This document shows positions 8,967-17,824 of a DNA stretch of 64,000 nt, piece by piece; position 1 is the stretch's first letter, and each line of letters starts with the position of its first letter. The DNA comes from JAWXBR01 sp046595995 (GTDB lineage: Bacteria; Bacteroidota; Ignavibacteria; Kapaibacteriales; Kapaibacteriaceae): contig JBKJNB010000072.1 in NCBI GenBank assembly GCA_046595995.1, positions 27,104 through 91,103 of the forward strand, read 5' to 3'. The notes under the pieces are model-generated. The model was not told where the DNA came from. It made no database searches and saw only the letters and a list, made by a program, of their open reading frames with translations. The position numbers were made by a program, and so were the translations under genes.

Positions 8967-10370
8967 ATGCAACGTATCGTCTACTCTCTTTGTGTTCTCG
9001 TTTTACTGTTTGCCCTGATTGGATGCGGCACGTATACCCGCGTCGAGAAGGACATCTACACGATTACCGAGGCCGACACCACCGTCGCTGAGCGCGTTAC
9101 GAATCAGCCGGGTGATCGGGACAACGGCGTTATCTATCCGTCGTCGCGTACTATAACGACCTCGCGTAAGATGATACAGCGTGATAGCATTGCTGAGCGT
9201 ACATACCCGAATTTCATTCGTCTCGGCTTGTTCGAAAGTATCGGCACAATTGGTTCAAGCATTAATGGTGCACCGAGTACCAACACCGGAATCTTCGGAC
9301 TGTTTCACGATATCGATGAAACGTTTTTTAATGCGGAGAAAGACACGTCGAAATCGCGGCTTTTCTCTGGTGAGATCTATCGCATGGGCATTACCGAATG
9401 GCGCTTGCGAATCTTCGATGAAGACCCAGGGTGGAGTTGGGGCATTACCGCATTCGAATTTATTCGTCCGGACGACGGCAATAACCACACGCTAATGGGT
9501 GCTGGAGTTCTTTCACTCAAGAAGCGTTTCTACTTCAAGAACACGATACCGTACTTGGCAATCGCACCATTTTTCTCCGTTGCAGTTGCGCCGTCTACGT
9601 ACACGCACTTTGGTGCATCGGCAGACATTGGCAGTATCGGCGGCGTTAACCTTCGCTTGCACGCAGGTGGTGTTTGGGGAGTGCCTACTGCGTTTGTGTT
9701 TAAGAACGCACTCTTCTTTCCTTACGTGGGTCTTGGCATTTCGGTCTTCGATTTCCTGAACAGAGAAGAAGAGTTGAGCGTTGAATGGAAGTACCACGAG
9801 CATTCGGCCTGGGACTTAAGCATTGCTGAGTTGATCGTTGTTTCTGCGAATGTCGACGATGCCTTTCTTAGCCCTAAAGAACCTAGTACGTCGAAGCCCA
9901 TAATCTCGGGGGTTGTAATGCGAGCCCTCTCTGCGACCATTGCTTTGCCGGTGCTGGATTACCGACTTACGCTCGGCACATCACTTGCGAGTTTTTTCGG
10001 AATCGGACTTACCGAGTTTGCTCTCGGCATTCTCCCATTGCGAGCCAGTTACATCTGGCATCCGTTTCAAACCGATCTTGTTATCGAACCATTCGTAGAA
10101 GGTGCGTTCGCACCGTCGCGGTATGTGCATGTAGGATTTCGTGCGCAGATGGCGTTAGCCGAAGAAGTGTCGCTAATACTTCAGGGCGGATTTGTAAATG
10201 GCTCAACGGGCTCGAATGCTGCATTCAATACCGACGGTAGACGTCCGAGAGTAATTACCGACGACCCACGTGCGTTCAGTGCCGTTTACTTCGGCTTTGG
10301 CTTGGCAGTCTTTGACCGCATGTTCAGTCGCAAAGATCTTCGATACGGCAAGGGATATCCGCATGAGTAG
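8967..10370 (+). CDS. Lipoprotein of unknown function, beta-rich
   Basis: Signal peptide with lipobox LIGC at about residues 17-20, then 440 residues rich in aromatic-ended alternating strands such as SLKKRFYFKN, FFPYVGLGISVFDF and FIRPDDGNN. The look is of an outer-membrane or surface beta protein, but I recognise no family. Starts 6 bases after the FAH stop; its last 8 bases overlap the next lipoprotein gene. Confidence 0.75.
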   Translation: MQRIVYSLCVLVLLFALIGCGTYTRVEKDIYTITEADTTVAERVTNQPGDRDNGVIYPSSRTITTSRKMIQRDSIAERTYPNFIRLGLFESIGTIGSSINGAPSTNTGIFGLFHDIDETFFNAEKDTSKSRLFSGEIYRMGITEWRLRIFDEDPGWSWGITAFEFIRPDDGNNHTLMGAGVLSLKKRFYFKNTIPYLAIAPFFSVAVAPSTYTHFGASADIGSIGGVNLRLHAGGVWGVPTAFVFKNALFFPYVGLGISVFDFLNREEELSVEWKYHEHSAWDLSIAELIVVSANVDDAFLSPKEPSTSKPIISGVVMRALSATIALPVLDYRLTLGTSLASFFGIGLTEFALGILPLRASYIWHPFQTDLVIEPFVEGAFAPSRYVHVGFRAQMALAEEVSLILQGGFVNGSTGSNAAFNTDGRRPRVITDDPRAFSAVYFGFGLAVFDRMFSRKDLRYGKGYPHE

Positions 10371-10944
10371 AATGTATTTGCTAATTATCGGTGTAGTACT
10401 GGGACTCAGCGCCTGCCGCGTTGGAGATCTCTCTACGTTTTCAATGCAGCCAAACACCGGTTGGCCAATCGAAGGTAAGATTGTTGATAATATTGATGCT
10501 GTCGATGTTTATGCAGACAATGCCCTGAGAGTTGCAAGTGGGGGTGCTGTTGCATTCCGTAATCGAAAACTCACCGATGGAGTGTTGAGCATGCAGCTCA
10601 CGTTGCAAGCGGGCAACTCCATCACGCTGTACACACGTACAACTCCGCACTCCGATTCTCTTTTGCAAGACCCAGGAATTTCCGTAGCCATTCGCAACGG
10701 CGTCGTTACGGTTAGCCCGATTACGCCTCGTGTCTCTGTGCCAGTTACCATTCAGCCCGATGTACCCTTTGTTGTCGAGATAAAGAACGATGGACCTTGG
10801 ATGGACATTACCGTTGCGTGTACGCACATCGGACGCTTTGCAACCGAGCGTCCGTCTACGGAATGGGTAATCCTTCGCAGCAGCGATCAGGCAAGCTTCA
10901 CTATGGTCGATCCGACCTTCCGACCTCTGTATTCTGAAGAATGA
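10363..10944 (+). CDS. Small lipoprotein, unknown function
   Basis: Signal peptide MSRMYLLIIGVVLGLSAC with lipobox LSAC gives a 193-aa protein; a longer reading of the frame starting 93 bases upstream would bury this signal, so ATG 10363 is chosen. The mature part is beta-rich (DGVLSMQLTLQAGNSITLYT, VPFVVEIKNDGPWMDITVAC), with the rhythm of a concanavalin-like (LamG or DUF1080-like) sandwich, which I cannot confirm. Overlaps the upstream gene by 8 bases and kmo by 4 (ATGA). Confidence 0.7.
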   Translation: MSRMYLLIIGVVLGLSACRVGDLSTFSMQPNTGWPIEGKIVDNIDAVDVYADNALRVASGGAVAFRNRKLTDGVLSMQLTLQAGNSITLYTRTTPHSDSLLQDPGISVAIRNGVVTVSPITPRVSVPVTIQPDVPFVVEIKNDGPWMDITVACTHIGRFATERPSTEWVILRSSDQASFTMVDPTFRPLYSEE

Positions 10945-12344
10945 CACAACGCATTACAATTGTCGGAGCTGGTCTTGTGGGTTGTCTCCTAGGCGCCATG
11001 CTGGCGAAGCGCGGCTATCGCGTGGAGATCTTTGAACGCAGGCCAGACATGCGTAGTACAGATATATCGGCTGGACGCTCGATTAATCTCGCACTCTCTG
11101 ATAGGGGGCTGCGTGCATTGCACGCAGCGGGGCTAACCGATGACATAAGCGCTATTGCAATTCCCATGCGTGGTCGTGTAACACATGATATGCTGAGTGC
11201 GCAAGCCTTCTACCCGTACGGCGTTGGCGATCAGGCCATTAACAGCGTGTCGCGCGGAGAACTGAACAAAACGTTGCTATCGTGTGCTGAACGGTATGGC
11301 GCTCGTATATCATTCGACATGCGGTGCACAGATGTTCACGTTAACACTGGAAAGGCGGTGTTTCAACAATCGGACTCGCACTTGCCTGCAGAGTCGGAGT
11401 CCGGCATTTTGATTGGAGCCGATGGCGCGTTCTCTGCCGTCCGAGATCACATGCTCAAGACAGACAGATTCGAGTACTCACAAAGTTTTCTAGAGCATGG
11501 CTACAAAGAGCTGCACATTCCGTCAGGACTCGCAGGCGAGTTCTTACTCGATAAGAACGCTCTGCATATCTGGCCACGGCAGTCGTACATGATGATTGCA
11601 CTTCCAAATCTGGATGGCAGTTTTACATGCACGCTTTTCTTTCCGCACGAAGGTTCGCCGTCATTTCAAGAGCTGACATCTCCAGAAAAAGTCCTTGATT
11701 TTTTTACGACGCAGTTCCCGGACGCCGTTCCACTTATGCCGACGTTGGTGCAGGACTACTTCTTTAATCCGCAGTCATCGCTCGTTACGATTCGGTGTTC
11801 GCCTTGGACAATTGGTGGAAGCGTGATGCTTATTGGTGATGCTGCTCATGCCATCGTGCCCTTTTATGGTCAGGGTATGAATGCTGGCTTCGAGGATTGC
11901 CGTATTCTACTCGAGTGCCTGGATACATCGAACGATGATTGGCCAGCCGCTATGTCGATGTATGAAAGCCTTCGTAAACCTGCAGCAGATGCTATCGCGG
12001 ATTTAGCGGTAGACAACTTTGTAGAGATGCGCGATAAGGTTGCGGATCCGGATTTTCTGTTGCGCAAAAAAATTGAGTCGTTTCTGTTTACGACCTATCC
12101 AAAGAAGTTCGTACCACTGTACACGATGGTTACGTTTTCGTCGGACGTGCCATACAACGAAGCACAACGTGTAAGTAAAGACCAAACACTTCTTATGGAT
12201 TCGTTATTGCGTATTCCGTCGGTAGTTGCCGATTGGACATCAGAGGAAGCAAAGAAAGACATTGACGCGATTATGTCGAATCGTAGTCCGATCGTCTTCG
12301 CGTCGGGTTCGCCTACTTTCTTCGCGTCGGGTTCGCCTACTTAA
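10941..12344 (+). CDS. kmo: Kynurenine 3-monooxygenase
   Basis: FAD- and NADPH-dependent hydroxylase converting L-kynurenine to 3-hydroxykynurenine, a step in the tryptophan route to quinolinate/NAD. Seen: Rossmann ITIVGAGLVGCLLGA near the start, the KMO signature GRSINLALSDRGLRAL at 45-60, SVSRGELNKTLL, and the FAD motif MLIGDAAHAIVPFYGQGMNA. The C-terminal region has two hydrophobic stretches (SFLFTTYPKKFVPLYTMVTF) as in membrane-associated KMOs. The last 16 residues include a duplicated FASGSPT encoded by a 24-base tandem repeat. No kynureninase, tryptophan dioxygenase or 3-hydroxyanthranilate dioxygenase is in the window. 3' end overlaps the convergent gene by 8 bases. Confidence 0.95.
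   Translation: MTQRITIVGAGLVGCLLGAMLAKRGYRVEIFERRPDMRSTDISAGRSINLALSDRGLRALHAAGLTDDISAIAIPMRGRVTHDMLSAQAFYPYGVGDQAINSVSRGELNKTLLSCAERYGARISFDMRCTDVHVNTGKAVFQQSDSHLPAESESGILIGADGAFSAVRDHMLKTDRFEYSQSFLEHGYKELHIPSGLAGEFLLDKNALHIWPRQSYMMIALPNLDGSFTCTLFFPHEGSPSFQELTSPEKVLDFFTTQFPDAVPLMPTLVQDYFFNPQSSLVTIRCSPWTIGGSVMLIGDAAHAIVPFYGQGMNAGFEDCRILLECLDTSNDDWPAAMSMYESLRKPAADAIADLAVDNFVEMRDKVADPDFLLRKKIESFLFTTYPKKFVPLYTMVTFSSDVPYNEAQRVSKDQTLLMDSLLRIPSVVADWTSEEAKKDIDAIMSNRSPIVFASGSPTFFASGSPT
12295..12342. repeat. Two perfect tandem copies of a 24-base unit at the kmo 3' end
   Basis: Copies occupy 12295-12318 and 12319-12342; the unit begins TCTTCGCGTCGGG. Being a multiple of three, it adds eight residues (FASGSPT plus one) to KMO without changing frame. 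The second copy reaches the convergent gene's stop codon. Confidence 0.95.
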
Positions 12345-14904
12345 TAACGGCAAGCGGAAAGGCCTGAGACTTGGCAGGCGAATTAAACACCACGACGTAT
12401 GTGCCGCTTTCCCACTCATCGACAGGAATTTTGAGCGGAACTATGCGCGTAGTGTTTTCGACATGATAGTCGGTGTACCTGAACACACTACGTCCTTCAA
12501 CATCGTAAATGCTAACGACGTACTCCCCACGCAATGTCATCTCTATATCGATTGTGACGTTGTCTGAAGCAGGGTTCGGATGCAGCCGTGCGGCTGGCAT
12601 ATCAACAAAACGCACCATGCGCACGTCAGAGGCGCAAGCACCTATAACGGTAATCGTGCCGGGCGTTACGGTTGTGATTGGATCGCGAGAAGCAACGACC
12701 CACGTAAGATTGGAGATATCGATAGGCACTTCGGCAAGGCCGGAGTTGAGAACGGTACCTTCGAGTACAGTAAGAACTTCCTCATTTGCGCGGATGTACA
12801 CCGAATCGAGCTCGATTGTAAGGGTGCGAGTATTATTCACGAAGTCGAGTAGATCACGCAATCGTCTTCCACGAGATAGAGCCGTTGGCGCAAACCCTCG
12901 GCTATCCATCGTGAGATCGAACTGCAGCGTGACATTATCGAGACGCGTACTGTCCTGAAGCATTCGCATCGTAATGGGCACTTTAACGCCCAATGCACCT
13001 ACGCGTGCTGTCGAACTTCCCACAGTAAAGTTGGTGTAAACGGGATTCACCTTCGAGCGTATGATTGCAAATGCTGAGTCTACGCACGGGGATTGGATGC
13101 TTACGCGGAGAGTCTCTTGTAGCTCCCCTTCGACTACGGCAATTAGAGATACGACGATGTCGAGGCTTGCACCTGGTGGTAACACGACAGGAAATCCTGG
13201 ACTAACAACTGTGAATGGCGCTGGTACCGATATGGCGCTTATTACTGTGTACTCATCGTCTGTATTCACATAACGAATGCTACGGAAGTACTCTACGCTG
13301 AGATCGCTCGAACCAAAGTCTGCCGAAGCATCCATTTGAAACTGCGTCGGGTCTACGACTACGTTGATGTTGTCTATTCGATGAACGCATCCAATACTGT
13401 CTACAGCATCCACGTAATACGTACCCGCTGCAGAAATCGATGTAATACGGTTCGTGTCGCCAGTGCTCCAACGATATGATACGAAGCCTGTCTTCGCCCA
13501 CAGTGTTGCAACACCAACCGGACAAATTGTACTGTCTCCGCCTGCTTCGAGTACATAGCGTATTGGGTCTGCCCATGTAAATTTGTTCAAGACTACTCCG
13601 GGTTCGCCAGACGTAGATCCACGAGCTTTTAAGTAGCCATCGTTTTTGGGTTCGAGGTGTGTTCCACTAATGCCGGCGGTAACATCTGTGGTGATGTTGG
13701 CACGCGACTTCGGAAGGACCACAAGGCCACCGCCGCCGCCGCCGCCAGGACCGGATGACTGATACACAATATCGCGAGGTTGCGGGTTCTGAATTAGGGT
13801 GCCAATACTTCCACCAAAACCACCGCGTGCATTTGCCAGCAACGGGCCAGTAACGAGGTCGGTTTCTATGTATACAGTTCCGCCTGCTCCACCGCCGCCT
13901 GCTCCGTCCCACCCTGCGATCTTTCTGACATTACCACCGTTTGCACTCACGACGCGGCCGTTTGGAACGATTCTTTTCGCTCGGATGATTACCATGCCAC
14001 CGCCGCTAGAGCCCGCCGTTGCTTCGAATGAGTGTCGGTTTTCATGACCACCACCACCACCACCACCTAGAAAGAGTCGCTGTAGTAGAACAGTCTGATC
14101 CGCGAGTTGACGTCCGCCCCAGCCACCAACTTCGAGGATATTACATCTACTGGCGTGTCCACCCATACCACCACTGCCACCATTACCACCACCGCCACCG
14201 CCAGCGTTATTGCCATTACCGCCGCCACCGCCAGAGAGTAGCTTGCCCCGAGCAGCTAACTGATCTTGATTAACAACACTCTCGCCTTTGGCGCCTGCAT
14301 GCCCGACTGAGTACGGACTGTACCAAGCAGTGAAATTGCATGAGTTCGGCTTGCTGCCACCCTGAAAACCTCCGTGGAACCCTAACGAGTCGGCATTGAT
14401 GTTTGCATTAAGCGTTAAGGTGCCAGCAACTTCGAAAGCGATTACGCCGCCTACTTTGCCGTTCCAACCTTTTGCCGTGATGTCCGACGTCACAACAGCG
14501 TCGGAGTACACCGGAACGCGAATCATTTGCACGCGATGTTGAGACTGATATCGATGGACAAATTTCGAGGCGAACTCAACGGTCGTACCGCGAATGTCCT
14601 TGACGAGCATAAACTCTAGGCAACCTGCAGCTTCTAGAGACACGAGGTCTCCGTACGTGCTGTCGTTGGCTTCGATGATGAGGGCGCCCTTCATCTGAAG
14701 AATAAGAACCTTGTCACCGATGTTCAGACCCTGCGGATCGGTAATCACGACGGCACTATCACAGTCAACAACGGTGGTCACCTCATAGTACGAGTTGATG
14801 ATGCCACCAATCTGCGTCTGAGTATGAGCAGTTGTCGCCAATGCCGCGGTAAATGCCACAAGGACCAAGGTTCTCACGAGCCAAGGTTGTTGCACGGTAC
14901 ACAT
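12337..14904 (-). CDS. Glycine-rich secreted protein with T9SS C-terminal sorting domain
   Basis: Likely surface or extracellular protein. Signal peptide from MCTVQQPWLVRTLVLVAFTA; the frame extends upstream to a TTG at 14985 but the internal ATG at 14904 places the signal correctly. Residues about 200-420 hold many poly-glycine blocks (GGGGG, NNAGGGGGG), giving repetitive CCGCCG/CCACCA DNA, alternating with short beta stretches. Then an SPB-like segment (GGDSTICPVG, SYRWSTGDTNRI, SAAGTYYVDAVDSIGC) and beta-sandwich repeats. The last 80 residues, LHPNPASDNVTIDIEM through SGTYVVVF, form a type A T9SS CTD. Function of the mature protein unknown; adhesion or matrix roles are guesses. Convergent with kmo. 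Confidence 0.85.
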   Translation of the reverse strand: MCTVQQPWLVRTLVLVAFTAALATTAHTQTQIGGIINSYYEVTTVVDCDSAVVITDPQGLNIGDKVLILQMKGALIIEANDSTYGDLVSLEAAGCLEFMLVKDIRGTTVEFASKFVHRYQSQHRVQMIRVPVYSDAVVTSDITAKGWNGKVGGVIAFEVAGTLTLNANINADSLGFHGGFQGGSKPNSCNFTAWYSPYSVGHAGAKGESVVNQDQLAARGKLLSGGGGGNGNNAGGGGGGNGGSGGMGGHASRCNILEVGGWGGRQLADQTVLLQRLFLGGGGGGGHENRHSFEATAGSSGGGMVIIRAKRIVPNGRVVSANGGNVRKIAGWDGAGGGGAGGTVYIETDLVTGPLLANARGGFGGSIGTLIQNPQPRDIVYQSSGPGGGGGGGLVVLPKSRANITTDVTAGISGTHLEPKNDGYLKARGSTSGEPGVVLNKFTWADPIRYVLEAGGDSTICPVGVATLWAKTGFVSYRWSTGDTNRITSISAAGTYYVDAVDSIGCVHRIDNINVVVDPTQFQMDASADFGSSDLSVEYFRSIRYVNTDDEYTVISAISVPAPFTVVSPGFPVVLPPGASLDIVVSLIAVVEGELQETLRVSIQSPCVDSAFAIIRSKVNPVYTNFTVGSSTARVGALGVKVPITMRMLQDSTRLDNVTLQFDLTMDSRGFAPTALSRGRRLRDLLDFVNNTRTLTIELDSVYIRANEEVLTVLEGTVLNSGLAEVPIDISNLTWVVASRDPITTVTPGTITVIGACASDVRMVRFVDMPAARLHPNPASDNVTIDIEMTLRGEYVVSIYDVEGRSVFRYTDYHVENTTRIVPLKIPVDEWESGTYVVVFNSPAKSQAFPLAVIK

Positions 14905-14985
14905 GAGTCGAGTCACAAAGTTCAAGAAGACTATTCGCTGTAATGTAACAAACTGCCCCCAAGTCATCTGAGGTACGGCTTGCAA

Positions 14986-15093
14986 TGTTTATGCCAAACG
15001 TAGTTCTACGTGGTTGATTTAGTCAACATACGTAATTATACGTACTAGGCCCTGTTAAATGATGTTCATGCAGAATCGGTGCTGTAATTTGCC
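14986..15093. promoter_or_regulatory. Divergent intergenic region with inverted repeats
   Basis: Between the minus-strand glycine-rich gene and ldcA. TACGTTTG on the minus strand (15002-14995) fits TAnnTTTG. Two small inverted repeats are visible: GTTGA-TTTAG-TCAAC (15013-15027) and TACGTA-ATTA-TACGTA (15029-15044). They could be operator sites, but no regulator is implied. Confidence 0.3.
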
Positions 15094-16047
15094 TTGGTGA
15101 TCCGTCCCAAAGCGCTCCGCAAAAACGCCGTAATCGGTGTCATCGCGCCTGCCTCCCCGCAGCGCGATCCAGATCGTTTGACACGAGGTGTACATTACTT
15201 AGAAAATCTTGGTTATCGCGTTAAGTACGGACGGAATATAGACAAACGTCACGCCGGCTACCTGGCTGGCACCGATGCTGAACGCCTTGCCGACCTCCAC
15301 GAAATGTTCGCTGACCCCCAGGTCGAGGCAATTTTCTGTGCTCGTGGAGGCTACGGTTCTGCTCGGCTGCTGACACAAGTCGACTGGGATCTGCTCAGAA
15401 GAAACCCAAAAATCTTTGTCGGTTTCAGCGATCTCACTTCCCTGCAGCTCGCTATATGGAAGCGAATCCGTCTGGTGACGTTCAGCGGTGCACTACCAAG
15501 TGTGGACATGGCTGACGCTATGGATGCCGAGACCGAGGAATGGTTTTGGCGTGTACTTACTTCCACAAGTCCTCTTGGCCCCCTGACACAAAGTGTGCCC
15601 CTTCGCCGGACCCGCGTACCAGACTTAACAGCTTCTGCGGTTCGAACACCGCTCATTCCCGCTAACCTTACGGTATTGTGCTCTATGCTTGGTACCCCCT
15701 GGATGCCATCGCTCACCAACGCCCTGCTTGTGTTAGAGGATATTGGAGAAGAAACCTATCGGGTAGACAGACTGCTTACACAGCTTAGACTGTCCGGTGC
15801 TTTCGATGTAGTCTCGGGTATAGCGTTCGGGTACTTCACACAAAAAGGTTTGCCGACTACGGCGACACCACACCGCGATATAACTGAGCTCTTGCGCGAG
15901 GTTCAGAAACAGACAACGTGTCCTATGCTTACTGGCCTCATGTTCGGGCACGAACAGAAGAAGTTTACGTTCCCTGTGGGTGTTAGCGCGAGCATAGCAC
16001 CGCGTGGAGCGGCGGGAATTATACTCCATGACGCGGCAGTGCGATAG
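15094..16047 (+). CDS. ldcA: Muramoyltetrapeptide LD-carboxypeptidase (peptidase family S66)
   Basis: Cleaves the L-Lys/DAP-D-Ala bond of murein tetrapeptides during cell-wall recycling. Family landmarks in order: VIAPASP, CARGGYGSARLL (nucleophile Ser in the GYGSxR loop), VGFSDLTSLQ, VLEDIGEETYRVDRLL (catalytic Glu), and GLMFGHEQKKFTFPVG (catalytic His). Full length at about 317 aa. The start is TTG 15094 or GTG 15097; neither has a strong Shine-Dalgarno. No signal peptide, so cytoplasmic. Convergent with a sugar-kinase gene that may also serve cell-wall recycling. Confidence 0.92.
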   Translation: MVIRPKALRKNAVIGVIAPASPQRDPDRLTRGVHYLENLGYRVKYGRNIDKRHAGYLAGTDAERLADLHEMFADPQVEAIFCARGGYGSARLLTQVDWDLLRRNPKIFVGFSDLTSLQLAIWKRIRLVTFSGALPSVDMADAMDAETEEWFWRVLTSTSPLGPLTQSVPLRRTRVPDLTASAVRTPLIPANLTVLCSMLGTPWMPSLTNALLVLEDIGEETYRVDRLLTQLRLSGAFDVVSGIAFGYFTQKGLPTTATPHRDITELLREVQKQTTCPMLTGLMFGHEQKKFTFPVGVSASIAPRGAAGIILHDAAVR

Positions 16048-16061
16048 TTCGCCTGAACACA

Positions 16062-16095
16062 TTCTTTGGTAGTACGATTTCTTTGGTAGTACGAT
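16062..16095. repeat. 17-base perfect tandem duplication between convergent genes
   Basis: Two copies of TTCTTTGGTAGTACGAT at 16062-16078 and 16079-16095, filling the gap after ldcA. The second copy ends at the first base of the stop codon of the minus-strand kinase gene. Looks like a replication-slippage duplication. Confidence 0.95.
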
Positions 16096-17006
16096 TAGTG
16101 CTGCGCAGCGATTGCTTCGATAAGATCGTCGAGTAGCTTGATGTCGAAGTTAGTGTCGTCTGCATGAATCAGGCGTTCAACCATCGATCGATAATACTCG
16201 CTTGCAAACAGTGACCCATGCAATACGATGTTGGATTGCTTGAACTCTGCGTTGGCGATAAGTGGACGTATGATGGCATGAAGTGCAACAGAGCCACGTT
16301 CAGCAATACCCCTTGCAACCTCATCGTTCTCTTCTGCATACGAAAGAACAGCCCGCGCCAACCTAGCTGAACCGTCAATGGAAACAGAGCGCAACCGTGT
16401 TTCGAGTGTGCTTACATCATCTGGATCACAGCGCAGATATGCTGCTACGGGTCTGATGAGAAGGGTCTTTGGACCGCGAGCGTCTATCATACGCGCGACA
16501 GCGCGCAGCGCTTCGCGACCCATCCAGAAGCCCCCTCCTTCGTCATCGAGACGCGGACCCCATCCGCCGCAACGCATTAGGCGTCCGTCTTTCGCACGTG
16601 CAACTGCAATCGATCCCGTTCCACCAATGAGTACAATGCCTGGGCTACTGCCTAGGGCCGCAATGAGCACGAGCTCGACGTCGCTCATCACGCGTATCGA
16701 TGGTAAGGCATTGTCGACATACTGCATCCAAGAATCACAGAACGCATTGACGTATGCAGTGCATTCGTGATCCGTCCATACACCCGACATGCCTATGACG
16801 CAAAATCGAATGTCAGCTTCTTCAGGTGAGAGTTGCGCAGTAGCCAGGAAGCCACCGAGCGCGCGACATAGGTCATCGGTGCGACAGTCGTGGTGTAGCG
16901 GTTTGAATGCAGGTAGTTCGGTACGCGCACGAACCTGGCCTGAAAAGACTACGGCGACGTCAGTAGAGGTGCCGCCACCGTCAAGAATGAGTGTCGACAA
17001 TGGCAT
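16095..17006 (-). CDS. BadF/BadG/BcrA-type ATPase, N-acetylglucosamine kinase-like
   Basis: Actin-like ATPase-fold sugar kinase, 303 aa. Phosphate-1 loop LILDGGGTSTDVAVV, then VIGMSGVW, the phosphate-2 segment VLIGGTGSIAVA, GGWGPRLDDEGGGFWMGREAL (typical of GlcNAc kinases) and NIVLHGSLFAS near the end. Most likely phosphorylates GlcNAc or a related amino sugar, possibly from murein turnover; substrate is inferred. Start at 17006 forms TAATG with the upstream stop, which is preferred over an in-frame start 39 bases upstream inside the neighbouring gene. Confidence 0.8.
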   Translation of the reverse strand: MPLSTLILDGGGTSTDVAVVFSGQVRARTELPAFKPLHHDCRTDDLCRALGGFLATAQLSPEEADIRFCVIGMSGVWTDHECTAYVNAFCDSWMQYVDNALPSIRVMSDVELVLIAALGSSPGIVLIGGTGSIAVARAKDGRLMRCGGWGPRLDDEGGGFWMGREALRAVARMIDARGPKTLLIRPVAAYLRCDPDDVSTLETRLRSVSIDGSARLARAVLSYAEENDEVARGIAERGSVALHAIIRPLIANAEFKQSNIVLHGSLFASEYYRSMVERLIHADDTNFDIKLLDDLIEAIAAQH

Positions 17007-17797
17007 TAATTGGCCTTGGGCGGTTGCCAGTTGTTCCGTTTCCAAGAGATGAGTTCGAGCGTTACAGAGCCCACGTATACTCTCATCTTAGCTTTTATAG
17101 GAATGCATGCTTCATCGTCGCTGAACCAACCTTCGAATCGACCGGTTAATCCGTAAACGCCAGTCCAATCTGCATCGCCTGCGAAGTGCACTGTTCGGAC
17201 AGGATAGTTTGCCGCGTCAATCTCTACCTCTTCGCGCTTGCCTTCGTAGTTAATAAGAGTATTCACCGTGTCATTCATTATCACACTACGCAATCGATAA
17301 TTCTTGTTGCTATGTAATAATGCGCGTGCTGCAAACAATATGGAAGAGCCATCATTGTAGCGCTTCTGAATAACGAAGTCTTTAGAGGCGATCTTAACCT
17401 TGTTTCTATACTTCTCTATCGTGGCTTTCTTCGCGTCGTAATCGAAAAGGTACTGGTCGAAATCCCACGTGCCATCACCCATTGCAGTATTGGAGTTGAA
17501 TTTGTACGAATATGTCGCCGATGTATCAATCCAACTTTCGTAGGTGGAGTTAAGCGACACAAACGGGATGTTCGGGTGCGAGTTAATGATGACCTTGATC
17601 TTGCCGACTGTTCGGCCGTCTAGAGTCGTAAACGGTTGTACGACAGTCTTAACAGTACCGAGAGTGACGTTCAGGTATGAAACGCGGTACACCAGCTCTT
17701 CGCCTGGCTGAAGGATGTTACTGCCTTGAGCCGATGTTGAACAGACCACACACATCAACATCACCAGCACGGACGCGCCGCGTGTGAGTCTCCTCAT
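17006..17797 (-). CDS. DUF3108 family periplasmic protein
   Basis: Signal peptide MRRLTRGASVLVMLMCVVCS-TSAQ, then a beta-rich domain with LQPGEELVYRVSYLNVTLGT, TYESWIDTSATYSYKFN, the DWTGVYGLTGRFEGWFSDDE segment and the closing IKAKMRVYVGSVTLEL, features of DUF3108. The fold resembles lipoprotein-localisation (LolA-like) domains; the function is not established. ATG 17797 is preferred to a TTG 9 bases upstream. Stop overlaps the kinase start by one base. Confidence 0.75.
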   Translation of the reverse strand: MRRLTRGASVLVMLMCVVCSTSAQGSNILQPGEELVYRVSYLNVTLGTVKTVVQPFTTLDGRTVGKIKVIINSHPNIPFVSLNSTYESWIDTSATYSYKFNSNTAMGDGTWDFDQYLFDYDAKKATIEKYRNKVKIASKDFVIQKRYNDGSSILFAARALLHSNKNYRLRSVIMNDTVNTLINYEGKREEVEIDAANYPVRTVHFAGDADWTGVYGLTGRFEGWFSDDEACIPIKAKMRVYVGSVTLELISWKRNNWQPPKAN

Positions 17798-17824
17798 AGC
17801 AACCAATCGAGTTGTGATGCTAAA

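Noticed and set aside
13700..14240. Possible CRISPR or tandem repeat array
   Set aside because: Repetition is imperfect glycine-codon (CCA/CCG on plus) in one open frame, with no spacers.
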